Positions 1-7,395 of a stretch of DNA of 16,496 nt are shown here, in pieces; the first letter of the stretch is position 1; each line of letters opens with the position of its first letter. The stretch is from positions 1 to 16,496 of the forward strand of contig JAEDNJ010000014.1 of assembly GCA_016302525.1 (NCBI GenBank). The letters run 5' to 3'. Source of the DNA: Phascolarctobacterium sp. GTDB taxonomy: Bacteria; Bacillota; Negativicutes; Acidaminococcales; Acidaminococcaceae. The translations under genes were made by a program, and so were the position numbers. The notes under the pieces were generated by a model. The model was not told the origin of the DNA. It was given only the letters and a program-made list of their open reading frames with translations, and ran no database searches.

Positions 1-28
1 TTTAAAGGAAAAAACACATTTAAGTAAT

Positions 29-63
29 AGCTCAACCACATGACGCGTTAAAGCTCAACCACA
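29..63. repeat. Short direct repeat, AGCTCAACCACA twice
   Basis: The 12-mer AGCTCAACCACA occurs exactly at 29-40 and again at 52-63, a 23-nt period, just downstream of the stress-protein gene on the minus strand. Read on the minus strand it gives TGTGGTTGAGCT, which loosely resembles the core of the 43-44 bp tandem repeats on the other side of that gene. I see no clear hairpin plus T-run terminator here. Confidence 0.6.
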
Positions 64-87
64 CGATTTGGTAGAGTCCCCTATTTT

Positions 88-507
88 TTACTTTACAATA
101 ACCACTGGCAGCTCTGATTTATTAATAACCTCAGAGCTGACACTGCCCAAAAAGAGCTTCGTAATACTTCCTAAGCCACGGCTGCCCATAACGATGGTAT
201 CGCAGCCATGTTCCTCAGCAGAGCGTAAAATTTCTGTTGCTGGATGACCAACAGCAGTAAGCAGCTTGAACTTTACAGGATAGCCTGCCATAATCTCCAG
301 CACTTCATTAACCAGCTCAAGATTTTCCGTATGGGGCACATCTGCAACAATCCCAATTCTTTTGTGCTGCGCAGATTCCGGAGCGGAATTATTGACATGC
401 AGCAGCAACAATTCACCGCCAGTAGCAGTAGCTAAAGCCTTGGCATTTTCCACAGCCTTAAGAGCAACCTCACTGCCATCTACAGCTACAAGTAGTTTTT
501 TATACAT
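88..507 (-). CDS. Universal stress protein, UspA family
   Basis: This 139-aa protein is the usual length of a single-domain universal stress protein, a cytoplasmic alpha/beta nucleotide-binding fold. The N-terminus (KKLLVAVDGSE) has the first strand with the conserved Asp at residue 10. The C-terminal part (about residues 108-127) has the ATP-binding pattern G-x2-G-x9-G-S, seen as GSRG followed by nine residues and GS. This suggests the ATP-binding UspA/MJ0577 subgroup; ATP binding itself is inferred. The start at 507 has an AGGCGGG-like ribosome site about 8 nt upstream. The gene follows the his operon on the same strand but is 200 nt away with its own candidate promoter, so it is probably separately expressed. 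The sequence gives no hint of which stress it answers. Confidence 0.93.
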   Translation of the reverse strand: MYKKLLVAVDGSEVALKAVENAKALATATGGELLLLHVNNSAPESAQHKRIGIVADVPHTENLELVNEVLEIMAGYPVKFKLLTAVGHPATEILRSAEEHGCDTIVMGSRGLGSITKLFLGSVSSEVINKSELPVVIVK

Positions 508-539
508 TTTAAAACCCGCCTTTATTCTAAGATGCTTCT

Positions 540-548
540 AGTATATCA
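540..548 (-). promoter_or_regulatory. Extended -10 promoter for the stress protein gene
   Basis: On the minus strand the sequence reads TGATATACT: a TATACT -10 box (540-545) preceded by the TG of an extended -10. No good -35 lies 17 nt upstream, which is typical of extended -10 promoters. It lies 33 nt before the start codon, at the edge of the tandem repeat block. Confidence 0.55.
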
Positions 549-559
549 TACCTTCGGCA

Positions 560-720
560 ATATGGCTAGGGGTAAAGCAACTTCTCCAGCTCACTTCTAG
601 CACATATGACAATGGGTAGGGCAATTTCTATATCTCACTTCTACCACATATGGCTTAGGAAAAACAACTTATCTAGCCCACTCCTGCCACATATGGCTGA
701 GTTTAAATTACTTCTTCCAC
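560..720. repeat. Degenerate 43-44 bp tandem repeat, about 3.7 copies
   Basis: Four successive units begin with ATATG at 560, 604, 648 and 691 (spacings 44, 44, 43). The last unit is shortened to 30 nt and ends within hisI. Units share a pattern of ATATGGCT, a purine-rich stretch, CAACTT, then a CTCACTTCTxxCAC end. Each junction carries the near-palindrome CCACATATGG. The copies are clearly diverged, by roughly a quarter of positions. The block fills the space between hisI and the stress protein gene. Confidence 0.75.
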
Positions 721-1046
721 ATGGGATTATGGAAGCAGCTATAGGCGCCTGTGTGACAGGCCACACCATTAACCTCAACCTTTACTAAAATGGTATCTCC
801 ATCACAGTCATAGAGCATATCCACAACCCTTTGCAAATTGCCGCTAGTTGCTCCCTTATTCCACAGCTCCTGACGACTGCGGCTCCAAAACCAGGTATAG
901 CCCGTCTTGAAGGTCAGCTCTATAGACTCCTTATTCATATACGCCAGCATCAGCACTGCCCCATCCTTGACATTTTGCACAATCGCCGGCACTAGACCCT
1001 TCTCGTCAAACTTCAGGCAGCTCATATCAAAACCATCTATTTTCAT
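708..1046 (-). CDS. hisI: Phosphoribosyl-AMP cyclohydrolase
   Basis: HisI opens the purine ring of phosphoribosyl-AMP, the third step of histidine synthesis. The 112-aa length matches a stand-alone HisI with no HisE domain. Visible family signatures are [10 protein letters not shown] (residues 53-62), GATSGN, DCDGD (80-84, the Mg site) and ACHTG..SCF (96-105). Cysteines 81, 97 and 104 match the expected zinc ligands. The ATG at 1046 has only a modest AGGA-type ribosome site. It is the last his gene and is set off from hisF by a 219-nt gap with a palindromic element, so it may be translated or transcribed less tightly than the rest. The final codons and the stop lie in the shortened first unit of the tandem repeat downstream. 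Confidence 0.96.
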   Translation of the reverse strand: MKIDGFDMSCLKFDEKGLVPAIVQNVKDGAVLMLAYMNKESIELTFKTGYTWFWSRSRQELWNKGATSGNLQRVVDMLYDCDGDTILVKVEVNGVACHTGAYSCFHNPMWKK

Positions 1047-1124
1047 ATCAATATCCTATAAAAAACAATCAAACCGCAGCAGCAACACAGTATTTGGTGC
1101 TTGCAGTAGAGTTTCTAATTTTAA

Positions 1125-1153
1125 ACTATATCCCAACATAAACTCGCTGTAAG
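1125..1153 (-). promoter_or_regulatory. Possible promoter for hisI
   Basis: On the minus strand CTTACA (1148-1153, four of six consensus bases) is followed after 17 nt by TATAGT (1125-1130, five of six). The -35 box falls within the outer arm of the palindromic repeat. If real, it would let hisI be transcribed independently of the long operon. The match is moderate and could be chance. Confidence 0.3.
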
Positions 1154-1258
1154 TGCCAAAGACAAGGCGCTGCGAGGTTTTGACCGCAGGCGTACTTTTG
1201 GTACGTCGAGGTTCAAAACGCAGCGGCAACACAGTATTTGGTGCTTACAGTAGAGTTT
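1140..1258. repeat. 119-bp imperfect palindromic intergenic element
   Basis: The outer arms are AAACTC.CTGTAAG..CCAAA (from 1140) and its near inverse TTTGG..CTTACAG..GAGTTT (to 1258). Inside are matching arms GCTGCG-AGG-TTTTGA and TCAAAACGCAGC, with a central hairpin CGTAC-TTTTG-GTACG (1191-1205). Together they would fold as one long, interrupted stem in DNA or RNA. There is no ORF of note and no T-run. It looks like a non-coding dispersed palindrome of the REP/ERIC or MITE type placed directly after the hisF stop; I cannot test for other genomic copies. Confidence 0.75.
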
Positions 1259-1265
1259 CTAATTC

Positions 1266-2024
1266 TTATAAGCGAACCTCAATCCCTCTATCTCGTAAAT
1301 ATCGCTTCACCTCAGCAATACTCAGCTCCTTATAGTGAAACAAGGAGGCAGCGAGCACCGCATCAGCGCCGCCCTCCACCAGCACCTCATAGAAGTCCTC
1401 TAGCTTGCCAGCACCACCGCTAGCAATAACGGGCACATTCACCGCACTGGTAATAGCCTTGGTCAGCTCCACATCATAGCCATTCTTCGTACCATCTGCA
1501 TCCATACTGGTGAGCAAAATCTCGCCAGCACCCAGAGCCACACCCTGCTTAGCCCATTCCACAGCATCCAGGCCTGTAGGCTTACGCCCGCCCTGCACAT
1601 ATACCTCCCATTTATGGTCGCCTACGCGCCGAGCATCAATAGCCAGCACAATACACTGACTGCCAAACAGCTTGGCACCCTCGGCAATGAGCTGAGGATT
1701 CTTGACAGCCGCAGAGTTCAGCGAGGTTTTATCAGCACCAGCCCGCAGAGCCTTGCGAATATCCTCGACACTGCTAATCCCCCCGCCTACTGTCAGGGGC
1801 ATGAACACCTGGCCTGCAGTCTTCTTGATAACATCCAGCATGGCCTTGCGTTCCTCAAAGGTAGCCGTAATATCCAAAAACACCAGCTCATCAGCGCCCT
1901 CTAGGTCATAGGCTGCTGCTCGTTCTACAGGGTCTCCCGCGTCTCTTAGGCCGACAAAATTCGTTCCCTTAACAACGCGGCCCTCCTTCACATCTAGGCA
2001 AGGAATAATTCTTTTTGTATGCAC
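1266..2024 (-). CDS. hisF: Imidazole glycerol phosphate synthase, cyclase subunit
   Basis: HisF is the (beta/alpha)8 cyclase half of the HisHF complex. It uses ammonia from HisH and PRFAR to make imidazole glycerol phosphate and AICAR. The 252-aa length is standard. The two catalytic aspartates are visible: D11 in [14 protein letters not shown] and D130 in LAIDARR. The phosphate-binding loops are GGGIS (80-84) and SGGAG near the C-terminus. The start codon is GTG at 2024, with AGGAGG 8 nt upstream overlapping the last codons of hisA. The gap to hisA is 3 nt, so the two are translationally linked. Confidence 0.97.
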   Translation of the reverse strand: MHTKRIIPCLDVKEGRVVKGTNFVGLRDAGDPVERAAAYDLEGADELVFLDITATFEERKAMLDVIKKTAGQVFMPLTVGGGISSVEDIRKALRAGADKTSLNSAAVKNPQLIAEGAKLFGSQCIVLAIDARRVGDHKWEVYVQGGRKPTGLDAVEWAKQGVALGAGEILLTSMDADGTKNGYDVELTKAITSAVNVPVIASGGAGKLEDFYEVLVEGGADAVLAASLFHYKELSIAEVKRYLRDRGIEVRL

Positions 2025-2027
2025 TGC

Positions 2028-2756
2028 TTATTCCTCCTTAGCCAGGGCCAGAGCCGCACGCAAATCAACTGCTCCCGTGTAGAGAGCCTTGCCGATAATG
2101 CAGCCTGTAACGCCGTCCTTTTCGTAGGCCTTTACGCGACGAATATCCTCAAGCGAAGCCACACCGCCAGAGGCAATGACCTCAATACCGCTCGCTCTGG
2201 CAATTTCTGCTGTCGCCTCAGCATTAAGCCCCATCAGCATACCATCACGGCTAATATCTGTAAAAATAAGCTTATCTACGCCATATTGGGCCATGCGCTT
2301 AGCCAGCTCCGCAGCTGCTATGCCGCTGCCCTCTAGCCAGCCCTCTGTAGCAACCTCGCCATGCTTGGCATCAATGCCCACAGCAATGTGACTGGGAAAC
2401 TCCTTGCAGGCTTCCTCTACCAGCTTAGGATTTTTAACGGCAGCACTGCCCAGAATAACACGCGTTACGCCCATCTCCAGTAGCTTTTCAATGCTCGCCA
2501 TATTGCGAATACCGCCGCCCAGCTCGACAGGCAGCTTAACCTCTGCCAAAATCCGCTTAATAGCAGGAATATTTTTGCCCTCGCCTGCGACGGCTCCGTC
2601 TAAATCCACCAAATGCAGCCATTCAGCCCCACAGGCAGCCCATTTTAGGGCCATCTCAGCTGGGTCATCAGCAAAGACCGTCTCCTTGTCAAAGCGTCCC
2701 TCTGTCAGACGCACGCAGCGACCGCCACGAATATCTATTGCGGGATATAAAATCAT
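2028..2756 (-). CDS. hisA: ProFAR isomerase (phosphoribosylformimino-AICAR-P isomerase)
   Basis: HisA converts ProFAR to PRFAR by an Amadori rearrangement and is a half-barrel-duplication relative of HisF. From the ATG at 2756 it is 242 aa, the normal length. Catalytic aspartates are D8 (YPAIDIRGGRCVRL) and D129 (VGIDAKHG). Phosphate loops include ELGGGIR and ASGGV. A GTG at 2765 would add three residues, but the AAGGAG ribosome site abuts that GTG and is correctly spaced (8 nt) for the ATG. The ATG overlaps the hisH stop as ATGA, a classic coupling arrangement, so I prefer 2756. Confidence 0.96.
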   Translation of the reverse strand: MILYPAIDIRGGRCVRLTEGRFDKETVFADDPAEMALKWAACGAEWLHLVDLDGAVAGEGKNIPAIKRILAEVKLPVELGGGIRNMASIEKLLEMGVTRVILGSAAVKNPKLVEEACKEFPSHIAVGIDAKHGEVATEGWLEGSGIAAAELAKRMAQYGVDKLIFTDISRDGMLMGLNAEATAEIARASGIEVIASGGVASLEDIRRVKAYEKDGVTGCIIGKALYTGAVDLRAALALAKEE

Positions 2757-3364
2757 ACTTGCCACTCCTTAAAAGCCTTGAGTAGGGCTAGGCCTACACG
2801 GCTAGATTTTTCGGGATGAAACTGAAAGGCCTGCACATTGCCCCTGCCTACAGCAGCCGTAACCTCCTGCCCATAATCGCATACGGCAGTGATAAGAGCC
2901 TTATCCAGCGGCTCACAGTGGAAGCTATGCACAAAATACACATAGCCATCCTCAACGCCAGCCAATAAGGGCGAAGCGCAGCGCAGCTCCAGCTTATTCC
3001 AGCCCATGTGGGGGATTTTTTCCTTCGTAGTCAGCTTGCGCACCTGGCCCTTAAAATAGCCCAAACCAGCTACCCCAGGGTCTTCCTCGCTGCCCTCAAA
3101 GAGCACCTGCATACCGAGGCAAATTCCTAAAAAGGGCGTGCCTTTGTCTAGTTGCTCCCTAATGACAGGAATGAGCCCACTTTTTTCAAGATTAGCCATG
3201 CAATCCCCAAAGGCGCCTACGCCCGGCAGGATAAGCTTATTAGCCCTAGCAATAACCTCCTTGTCCGAGGTCACAACGGGCTCAGCGCCAACGGCAGCCA
3301 CAGCCTTGCTCACGCTATAAAGATTACCCATGCCATAATCTATAATTACAATTTCTTCCTTCAT
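2753..3364 (-). CDS. hisH: Imidazole glycerol phosphate synthase, glutaminase subunit
   Basis: HisH is a class I glutamine amidotransferase that feeds ammonia to HisF. At 203 aa it has the full triad: C82 in GICLGMQ (the nucleophile elbow), and H183 and E185 in QFHPEKS. The oxyanion-region motif LPGVGAFG is at 46-53. The start overlaps the hisB stop by one base (TAATG), and AAGGGGAG lies upstream. The end overlaps hisA by 4 nt. This chain of overlaps suggests coupled translation of hisB, hisH and hisA, keeping HisH and HisF stoichiometry close. Confidence 0.97.
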   Translation of the reverse strand: MKEEIVIIDYGMGNLYSVSKAVAAVGAEPVVTSDKEVIARANKLILPGVGAFGDCMANLEKSGLIPVIREQLDKGTPFLGICLGMQVLFEGSEEDPGVAGLGYFKGQVRKLTTKEKIPHMGWNKLELRCASPLLAGVEDGYVYFVHSFHCEPLDKALITAVCDYGQEVTAAVGRGNVQAFQFHPEKSSRVGLALLKAFKEWQV

Positions 3365-3948
3365 TAAAGACTCCCCTTACTGCTCATGACACCCTCAACC
3401 CTGGGGTCAATGGCTACGGCCTCAGCCAGGGCTCTGGCAAAGCCCTTAAAAATAGCCTCGATAATATGGTGCAGATTCTTGCCGTAGAGCACTCTAATGT
3501 GCAGGGTCAGACCCGCCTGCATAGCCAGAGCGCGGAAAAATTCCTCCGTCATCTCGGTATCGTACAGCCCCAGCTGCACCTTGGGAATGTCCGCCTCAAA
3601 AACAAGATAGGGCCGGCCGCTAAAGTCCAGGCACACCTGCACCAGAGCCTCATCCATGGGCAAAAAGCAGTTGCCATAGCGGTGTATGCCCACCTTGTCG
3701 CCTACAGCCTGCTTCAGCACCTGCCCCAGCACAAGTCCCACATCCTCAATCGTATGATGGCTATCCACATCTAAATCTCCCTGCGCCTCTACTGTCAAAT
3801 CGCTAAAGCTATGCTTAGCCAAAAGGGTCAGCATATGGTCAAAAAAGCCTATGCCCGTATTTATCTCACATAAACCAGCTCCATCCAGCTCCCAGGAGGC
3901 GCTAACGCTGGTTTCCAGAGTTCTGCGTTCTAATTCTGCGCTTCTCAT
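3364..3948 (-). CDS. hisB: Imidazoleglycerol-phosphate dehydratase (monofunctional)
   Basis: This enzyme dehydrates imidazole glycerol phosphate to imidazole acetol phosphate. The 194-aa protein is the stand-alone dehydratase without the N-terminal phosphatase domain of the enterobacterial HisB. Metal-binding histidine clusters are evident: FFDHML (35-40), DSHHTIED (62-69) and HHIIEA (160-165). HRYG (89-92), the DEAL segment and the FSGRPYL strand are also typical. The start at 3948 has a strong GGAGGAAGG site. It lies 49 nt after hisC. Because it is monofunctional, histidinol phosphate must be dephosphorylated by another protein not seen here. Confidence 0.97.
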   Translation of the reverse strand: MRSAELERRTLETSVSASWELDGAGLCEINTGIGFFDHMLTLLAKHSFSDLTVEAQGDLDVDSHHTIEDVGLVLGQVLKQAVGDKVGIHRYGNCFLPMDEALVQVCLDFSGRPYLVFEADIPKVQLGLYDTEMTEEFFRALAMQAGLTLHIRVLYGKNLHHIIEAIFKGFARALAEAVAIDPRVEGVMSSKGSL

Positions 3949-3997
3949 AATCCTTCCTCCTTAGGCACAAACGCTTGCCTTTATCGTCTAAGGATAC

Positions 3998-5188
3998 CTA
4001 TATAGCAGCCAAAAGCTCCCTTAGCTTAGCCATAATCACCTTGTTTTCTTCGGGAGTGCCTACTGTAATTCTCAAACAGCCTGTCAAAGCAGGATGACCC
4101 GTAAAATCACGCGTTAAAATGCTCTGAGCCATAAAATACTTAAACAGCAGCTTGCCGCTAGCCACCTGCTCAGGCAGCTGGTCAGCATATTGCGCCTTAT
4201 AAGCAGCTGCCAGCCTAGCTCTTAGCTCGCCCTGCGCCCGGAAGCAGACGAAGTTCGTTGCCGTATCATAAACATAAAAGCCCAGCTCCTTCAGCTCAGC
4301 CGCCATAGCGTCACGCTCAGCACGAATCAATTTAGTCCTCGGTCTATATAGGTCCTTGTTTTCAAAAACTAGCTTCGCTGCCAAAAGGCTAAAGGCGTTA
4401 ACAGTGTAGGGCAAAACAGACTTAGCCAGCTGGCGCATGAGCACCGGAGAGCCAATGCCATAGCCACAGCGTAGACCTGCCAGCCCGTAGCACTTAGAAA
4501 AGGTTTTGAAAACCATGAAATTATTATATTTATGCAAAAGGCTCAGGGTGGAGCCAGCCACCAGCCACAGCTTGTCCAGTGGGCGCAAATCGTTAGGCGC
4601 TACCTCCTTGCCGTCAGCAAACTCCATATAGGCCTCATCCATTACGACAGGGCAGTCTACATTCGCAATAATTTTTTCCATAACAGAAAGCTCATTGTAG
4701 TTGCCCGTGGGGTTATTAGGATTGCAGATAATCAAGAGGGCCGGCTTTTCTCTTTGGCACAGCTCGATAACTACATCTGCATCCACATAGCCCTCCTTCG
4801 TCAAGGGATATTTTACAGGAATGCTGTCAGCCAGCTCTGCATATTCCAGATACATGGAAAAGGAGGGCCAGGGAACGGCAATCTTCTTGCCCGCCCCGCC
4901 AAAGGTATAGCACACCTTTTCCAATAGCTCGCTAGAGCCGTTGCTGATGACTACGCAGTTAGTCGGTATACCAAATTCCTTCGCAATAGCCTCGCCCAGA
5001 TTTTCTGACTTCATAGGCGGATAGCGGTTAAAGGGAAAGCCCTGCACGAGGGCACTCAGCTCCTTGCCAATTTTCTCTGGCAGAGGATAGTTGCTTTCAT
5101 TTGCATTTACAATAATGTCTGCCTCTACAGTTTCTACGGAATATTCCTCCATAGCCGCAATGCTTTGGCGTACAGCATAATCACTCAT
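3998..5188 (-). CDS. hisC: Histidinol-phosphate aminotransferase
   Basis: HisC is a PLP-dependent fold-type I aminotransferase that transfers the amino group of glutamate to imidazole acetol phosphate. Landmarks in the 396-aa protein are NPNNPTG (156-162), DEAYMEF (184-190), and the Schiff-base lysine K232 in FKTFSKCYGLAGLR. A C-terminal arginine is in CLRITVGT. It is longer than the common 350-370 aa. Part of the excess is about 14 extra residues between DEAYMEF and the PLP lysine (around 196-220). The start at 5188 has AGGAG at a good distance. The gap to hisD is 30 nt. Broad aromatic or cobyric-acid-type aminotransferases look similar, but the operon settles the role. Confidence 0.95.
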   Translation of the reverse strand: MSDYAVRQSIAAMEEYSVETVEADIIVNANESNYPLPEKIGKELSALVQGFPFNRYPPMKSENLGEAIAKEFGIPTNCVVISNGSSELLEKVCYTFGGAGKKIAVPWPSFSMYLEYAELADSIPVKYPLTKEGYVDADVVIELCQREKPALLIICNPNNPTGNYNELSVMEKIIANVDCPVVMDEAYMEFADGKEVAPNDLRPLDKLWLVAGSTLSLLHKYNNFMVFKTFSKCYGLAGLRCGYGIGSPVLMRQLAKSVLPYTVNAFSLLAAKLVFENKDLYRPRTKLIRAERDAMAAELKELGFYVYDTATNFVCFRAQGELRARLAAAYKAQYADQLPEQVASGKLLFKYFMAQSILTRDFTGHPALTGCLRITVGTPEENKVIMAKLRELLAAI

Positions 5189-5218
5189 TTTTTTAATCTC
5201 CTACCTTGCTTTACAGTC

Positions 5219-6562
5219 TTATTGGCCTATGCGCTTACGAATAGCGTTGGCGTGTGCCTCAAGGCCCTCTGCCTCAGCGAGCACAATAATATCCTCGGCC
5301 ACCTCAGCTAAGGCCTCAGCAGTATAAGCAATAATAGAGGTTTTCTTCATAAAGGTTTCGACATTCAAAACAGAATAGAATTTAGCAGTGCCGCCTGTGG
5401 GCAGAACATGATTCGGGCCAGCGTAGTAATCGCCTAAGGGCTCTGGAGAGTGCTTGCCTAAAAAGCAGGCACCGGCATTGCGAATATAGGGCAGCACCTC
5501 AAAGGGAGCCTTCGTCATAATCTCCAAATGCTCTGGAGCAGAAATATTAGCCATTCCAATAACAGTTGCTAAATCCTTAGCTAAAATTACCTTACCTAAG
5601 GCCGCCAGAGAGGATTCTGCGATTTCCTTGCGCGGCAGCATTGCTAATTGCTTGTCCAGCTCGGCGGCTGTTTCGTTGGCAACGCGCTCACTGTCGGTGA
5701 CTAAAATAGCACAGGCCAGAGGGTCGTGCTCTGCCTGGCTCAGCAAATCTGCTGCCAGATAGACAGGGTCAGCGCTATCATCAGCAATAACGAGAATTTC
5801 CGAAGGACCAGCTAGCATATCAATATCGCAGTGGCCAATGACAGCCTTTTTCGCTAAAGTGACGAAGATATTGCCAGGGCCGGTAATCTTTTCTACCTTA
5901 GGAATAGTCTCTGTGCCAAAGCCCAGGGCTGCAATAGCCTGTGCACCACCCATTTTGTAGATTTCTGTCACGCCAATCAGCTTAGCAGTTACCAGCACAT
6001 TAGCATTGACCTTGCCATCCTTGCCGGGTGGTACAGCCATGACAATACGAGGCACGCCAGCCACCTTAGCTGGGCAGGCGTTCATAATGACAGAGGAAGG
6101 ATAGGCAGCAGTACCGCCAGGCACATAAATACCCACAGAATCAACAGGTGTTACCTTTTGTCCCAGCATAGCTCCATGCGGACGGTTCGTCAGCCAGGTT
6201 TTAGGCATTTGCTCCTCGTGAAAGCGCCTTACATTGGCAATAGCACGCTCTAGGGCAGCCTTAACCTCAGGCTTGCAGGCAGCCTCGGCCTCAGCAAATT
6301 CTGCCTCGGTTACGCGAATGTTCTCTGCATTCAGCTCCACTCTATCAATCAGCTTGGTGTAGTGAAAAAGAGCCTCGTCGCCCTTAGCGCGCACATCAGC
6401 AACAATTTGGTCTACAACCATAGCCGCAGTCATGTGACGGCCAAACATCGCATCCGTACCAGCCTGAATACGCGGAGACAGCTCCACCTCGTCAAAGGCT
6501 CTTTTCTTCATTAGTTGGGCAATCTCGGCCCCATTCATATTTCTTGCATCAGTCACTTGCAT
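5219..6562 (-). CDS. hisD: Histidinol dehydrogenase
   Basis: HisD performs the final two NAD-dependent oxidations, L-histidinol to L-histidine. It is a zinc-dependent homodimer. The 447-aa length is slightly above the usual 430 because of a longer N-terminus. Expected catalytic and zinc positions are all present: Q276 and H279 in SQAEHDP, E344 and H345 in APEHLE, D378 in [16 protein letters not shown], and H437 in [11 protein letters not shown]-binding-region motifs ITGPGN and DMLAGPSE are intact. The start at 6562 has GAGGG upstream. It follows hisG after an unusually long 155-nt gap that holds a 16-bp palindrome. Confidence 0.97.
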   Translation of the reverse strand: MQVTDARNMNGAEIAQLMKKRAFDEVELSPRIQAGTDAMFGRHMTAAMVVDQIVADVRAKGDEALFHYTKLIDRVELNAENIRVTEAEFAEAEAACKPEVKAALERAIANVRRFHEEQMPKTWLTNRPHGAMLGQKVTPVDSVGIYVPGGTAAYPSSVIMNACPAKVAGVPRIVMAVPPGKDGKVNANVLVTAKLIGVTEIYKMGGAQAIAALGFGTETIPKVEKITGPGNIFVTLAKKAVIGHCDIDMLAGPSEILVIADDSADPVYLAADLLSQAEHDPLACAILVTDSERVANETAAELDKQLAMLPRKEIAESSLAALGKVILAKDLATVIGMANISAPEHLEIMTKAPFEVLPYIRNAGACFLGKHSPEPLGDYYAGPNHVLPTGGTAKFYSVLNVETFMKKTSIIAYTAEALAEVAEDIIVLAEAEGLEAHANAIRKRIGQ

Positions 6563-6671
6563 TTTATTTCCCTCTTTTTATCACATTGCTTTACAGCTTT
6601 CTTTATTTTTGCCTTGAAAGTTTTTCTTCTATTTTCTTTCCAAGCTTCGCTGCAATTTTTCTAAACAAAAT

Positions 6672-6687
6672 CTGTATTGAAATACAG
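6672..6687. promoter_or_regulatory. 16-bp palindrome in the hisG-hisD gap
   Basis: CTGTATT-GA-AATACAG is a perfect 7+7 inverted repeat with a 2-nt centre, in the only long gap among the first eight his genes. The centre is too short for a good RNA loop and there is no T-run, so a DNA operator or a processing site is as plausible as a terminator. A minus-strand TATAAT (6699-6704) lies nearby, but no good -35 accompanies it. Confidence 0.45.
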
Positions 6688-6717
6688 CCCTTTAGCTTAT
6701 TATATTTCTAGCCTTCT

Positions 6718-7383
6718 TTATTGTTTTGCTTTAGCAGCCGCTTCCTCAGCGAGCAGCACGCGCAAATCCTCTACTAGCCTATGCAGGCGCGCAAATTTCA
6801 GCTTAAAGCTGGCTCTGTTGGCAATCAGCCGTGCGGTAGCCGTAAACAAGGTGTCCAGCTCTACCAGCTTATTTTCTCTCAGCGTGGTGCCCGTTTCGAC
6901 AATATCCACAATGCTTTCGCTCAAGCCGACGATGGGCCCCAATTCAATAGAGCCGTTCAGCTTCACCAGCTCCACCTGAATACCCAGCTTATCAAAGTAT
7001 TTTTTAGCGCAGTTCGGATATTTAGTAGCCGCTCTCGTGTGCGCGTAGTCCGTCAGCTTTTCTCTTTTGCTGGCCTCAGGCACGGCCATCATCAGGCGAC
7101 AGCGGCCAAAATTCAGGTCCAGCAGCTCGACAACATCCTTTTCCTGCTCATTGAGCACATCCTTGCCGATAATGCCAATATCAGCAGCCCCATATTCTAC
7201 ATAGGTAGGCACATCCACCGTCTTGGCAATAATGAAGCGCACCTTGGTTTCCTCATTCGTGATAACCAGCTTGCGTGAGTCCTCCACCACATTATCAGCA
7301 CTATAGCCCACCTGTGCCAGCATTCTTACCGCTTTATTAAAGAGCTTGCCCTTCGGCAGGGCAATTGTAATATATTCGTCCAT
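6718..7383 (-). CDS. hisG: ATP phosphoribosyltransferase, short catalytic form
   Basis: HisG condenses ATP and PRPP to phosphoribosyl-ATP, the committed step. At 221 aa this is the short form, lacking the C-terminal regulatory ACT-like domain of the roughly 300-aa long form. Short forms need HisZ for activity and feedback control by histidine, and hisZ lies directly upstream. IALPKGKL is at 7-14 and the PRPP-binding loop DIVETGTTL at 160-168. The C-terminus ends in an Ala/Lys-rich tail. The start at 7383 has AAGGAG upstream. It begins 12 nt after hisZ. Confidence 0.97.
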   Translation of the reverse strand: MDEYITIALPKGKLFNKAVRMLAQVGYSADNVVEDSRKLVITNEETKVRFIIAKTVDVPTYVEYGAADIGIIGKDVLNEQEKDVVELLDLNFGRCRLMMAVPEASKREKLTDYAHTRAATKYPNCAKKYFDKLGIQVELVKLNGSIELGPIVGLSESIVDIVETGTTLRENKLVELDTLFTATARLIANRASFKLKFARLHRLVEDLRVLLAEEAAAKAKQ

Positions 7384-7395
7384 CCTGTTCTCCTT

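Larger units (their letters stand above)
1075..1264. repeat. 46-bp direct repeat pair (1075-1120 and 1219-1264)
   Basis: The stretch at 1075-1120 recurs at 1219-1264 with only two mismatches in 46 positions (1081/1225 and 1103/1247), an offset of 144 nt. The second copy is the right arm of the long palindrome at 1140-1258, and the first looks like a solitary right end of the same element. The copy at 1219-1264 ends one base from the hisF stop codon. Confidence 0.85.

Noticed and set aside
560..720. CRISPR-like array
   Set aside because: Units are contiguous diverged tandem copies without unique spacers, and there are no cas genes.
1140..1258. Rho-independent terminator after hisF
   Set aside because: The stem is long and interrupted and no T-run follows on the minus strand. 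hisI continues the pathway downstream.
2028..2765. hisA starting at the GTG at 2765
   Set aside because: The ribosome site directly abuts this GTG. The ATG at 2756 has proper spacing and an ATGA overlap with the hisH stop.
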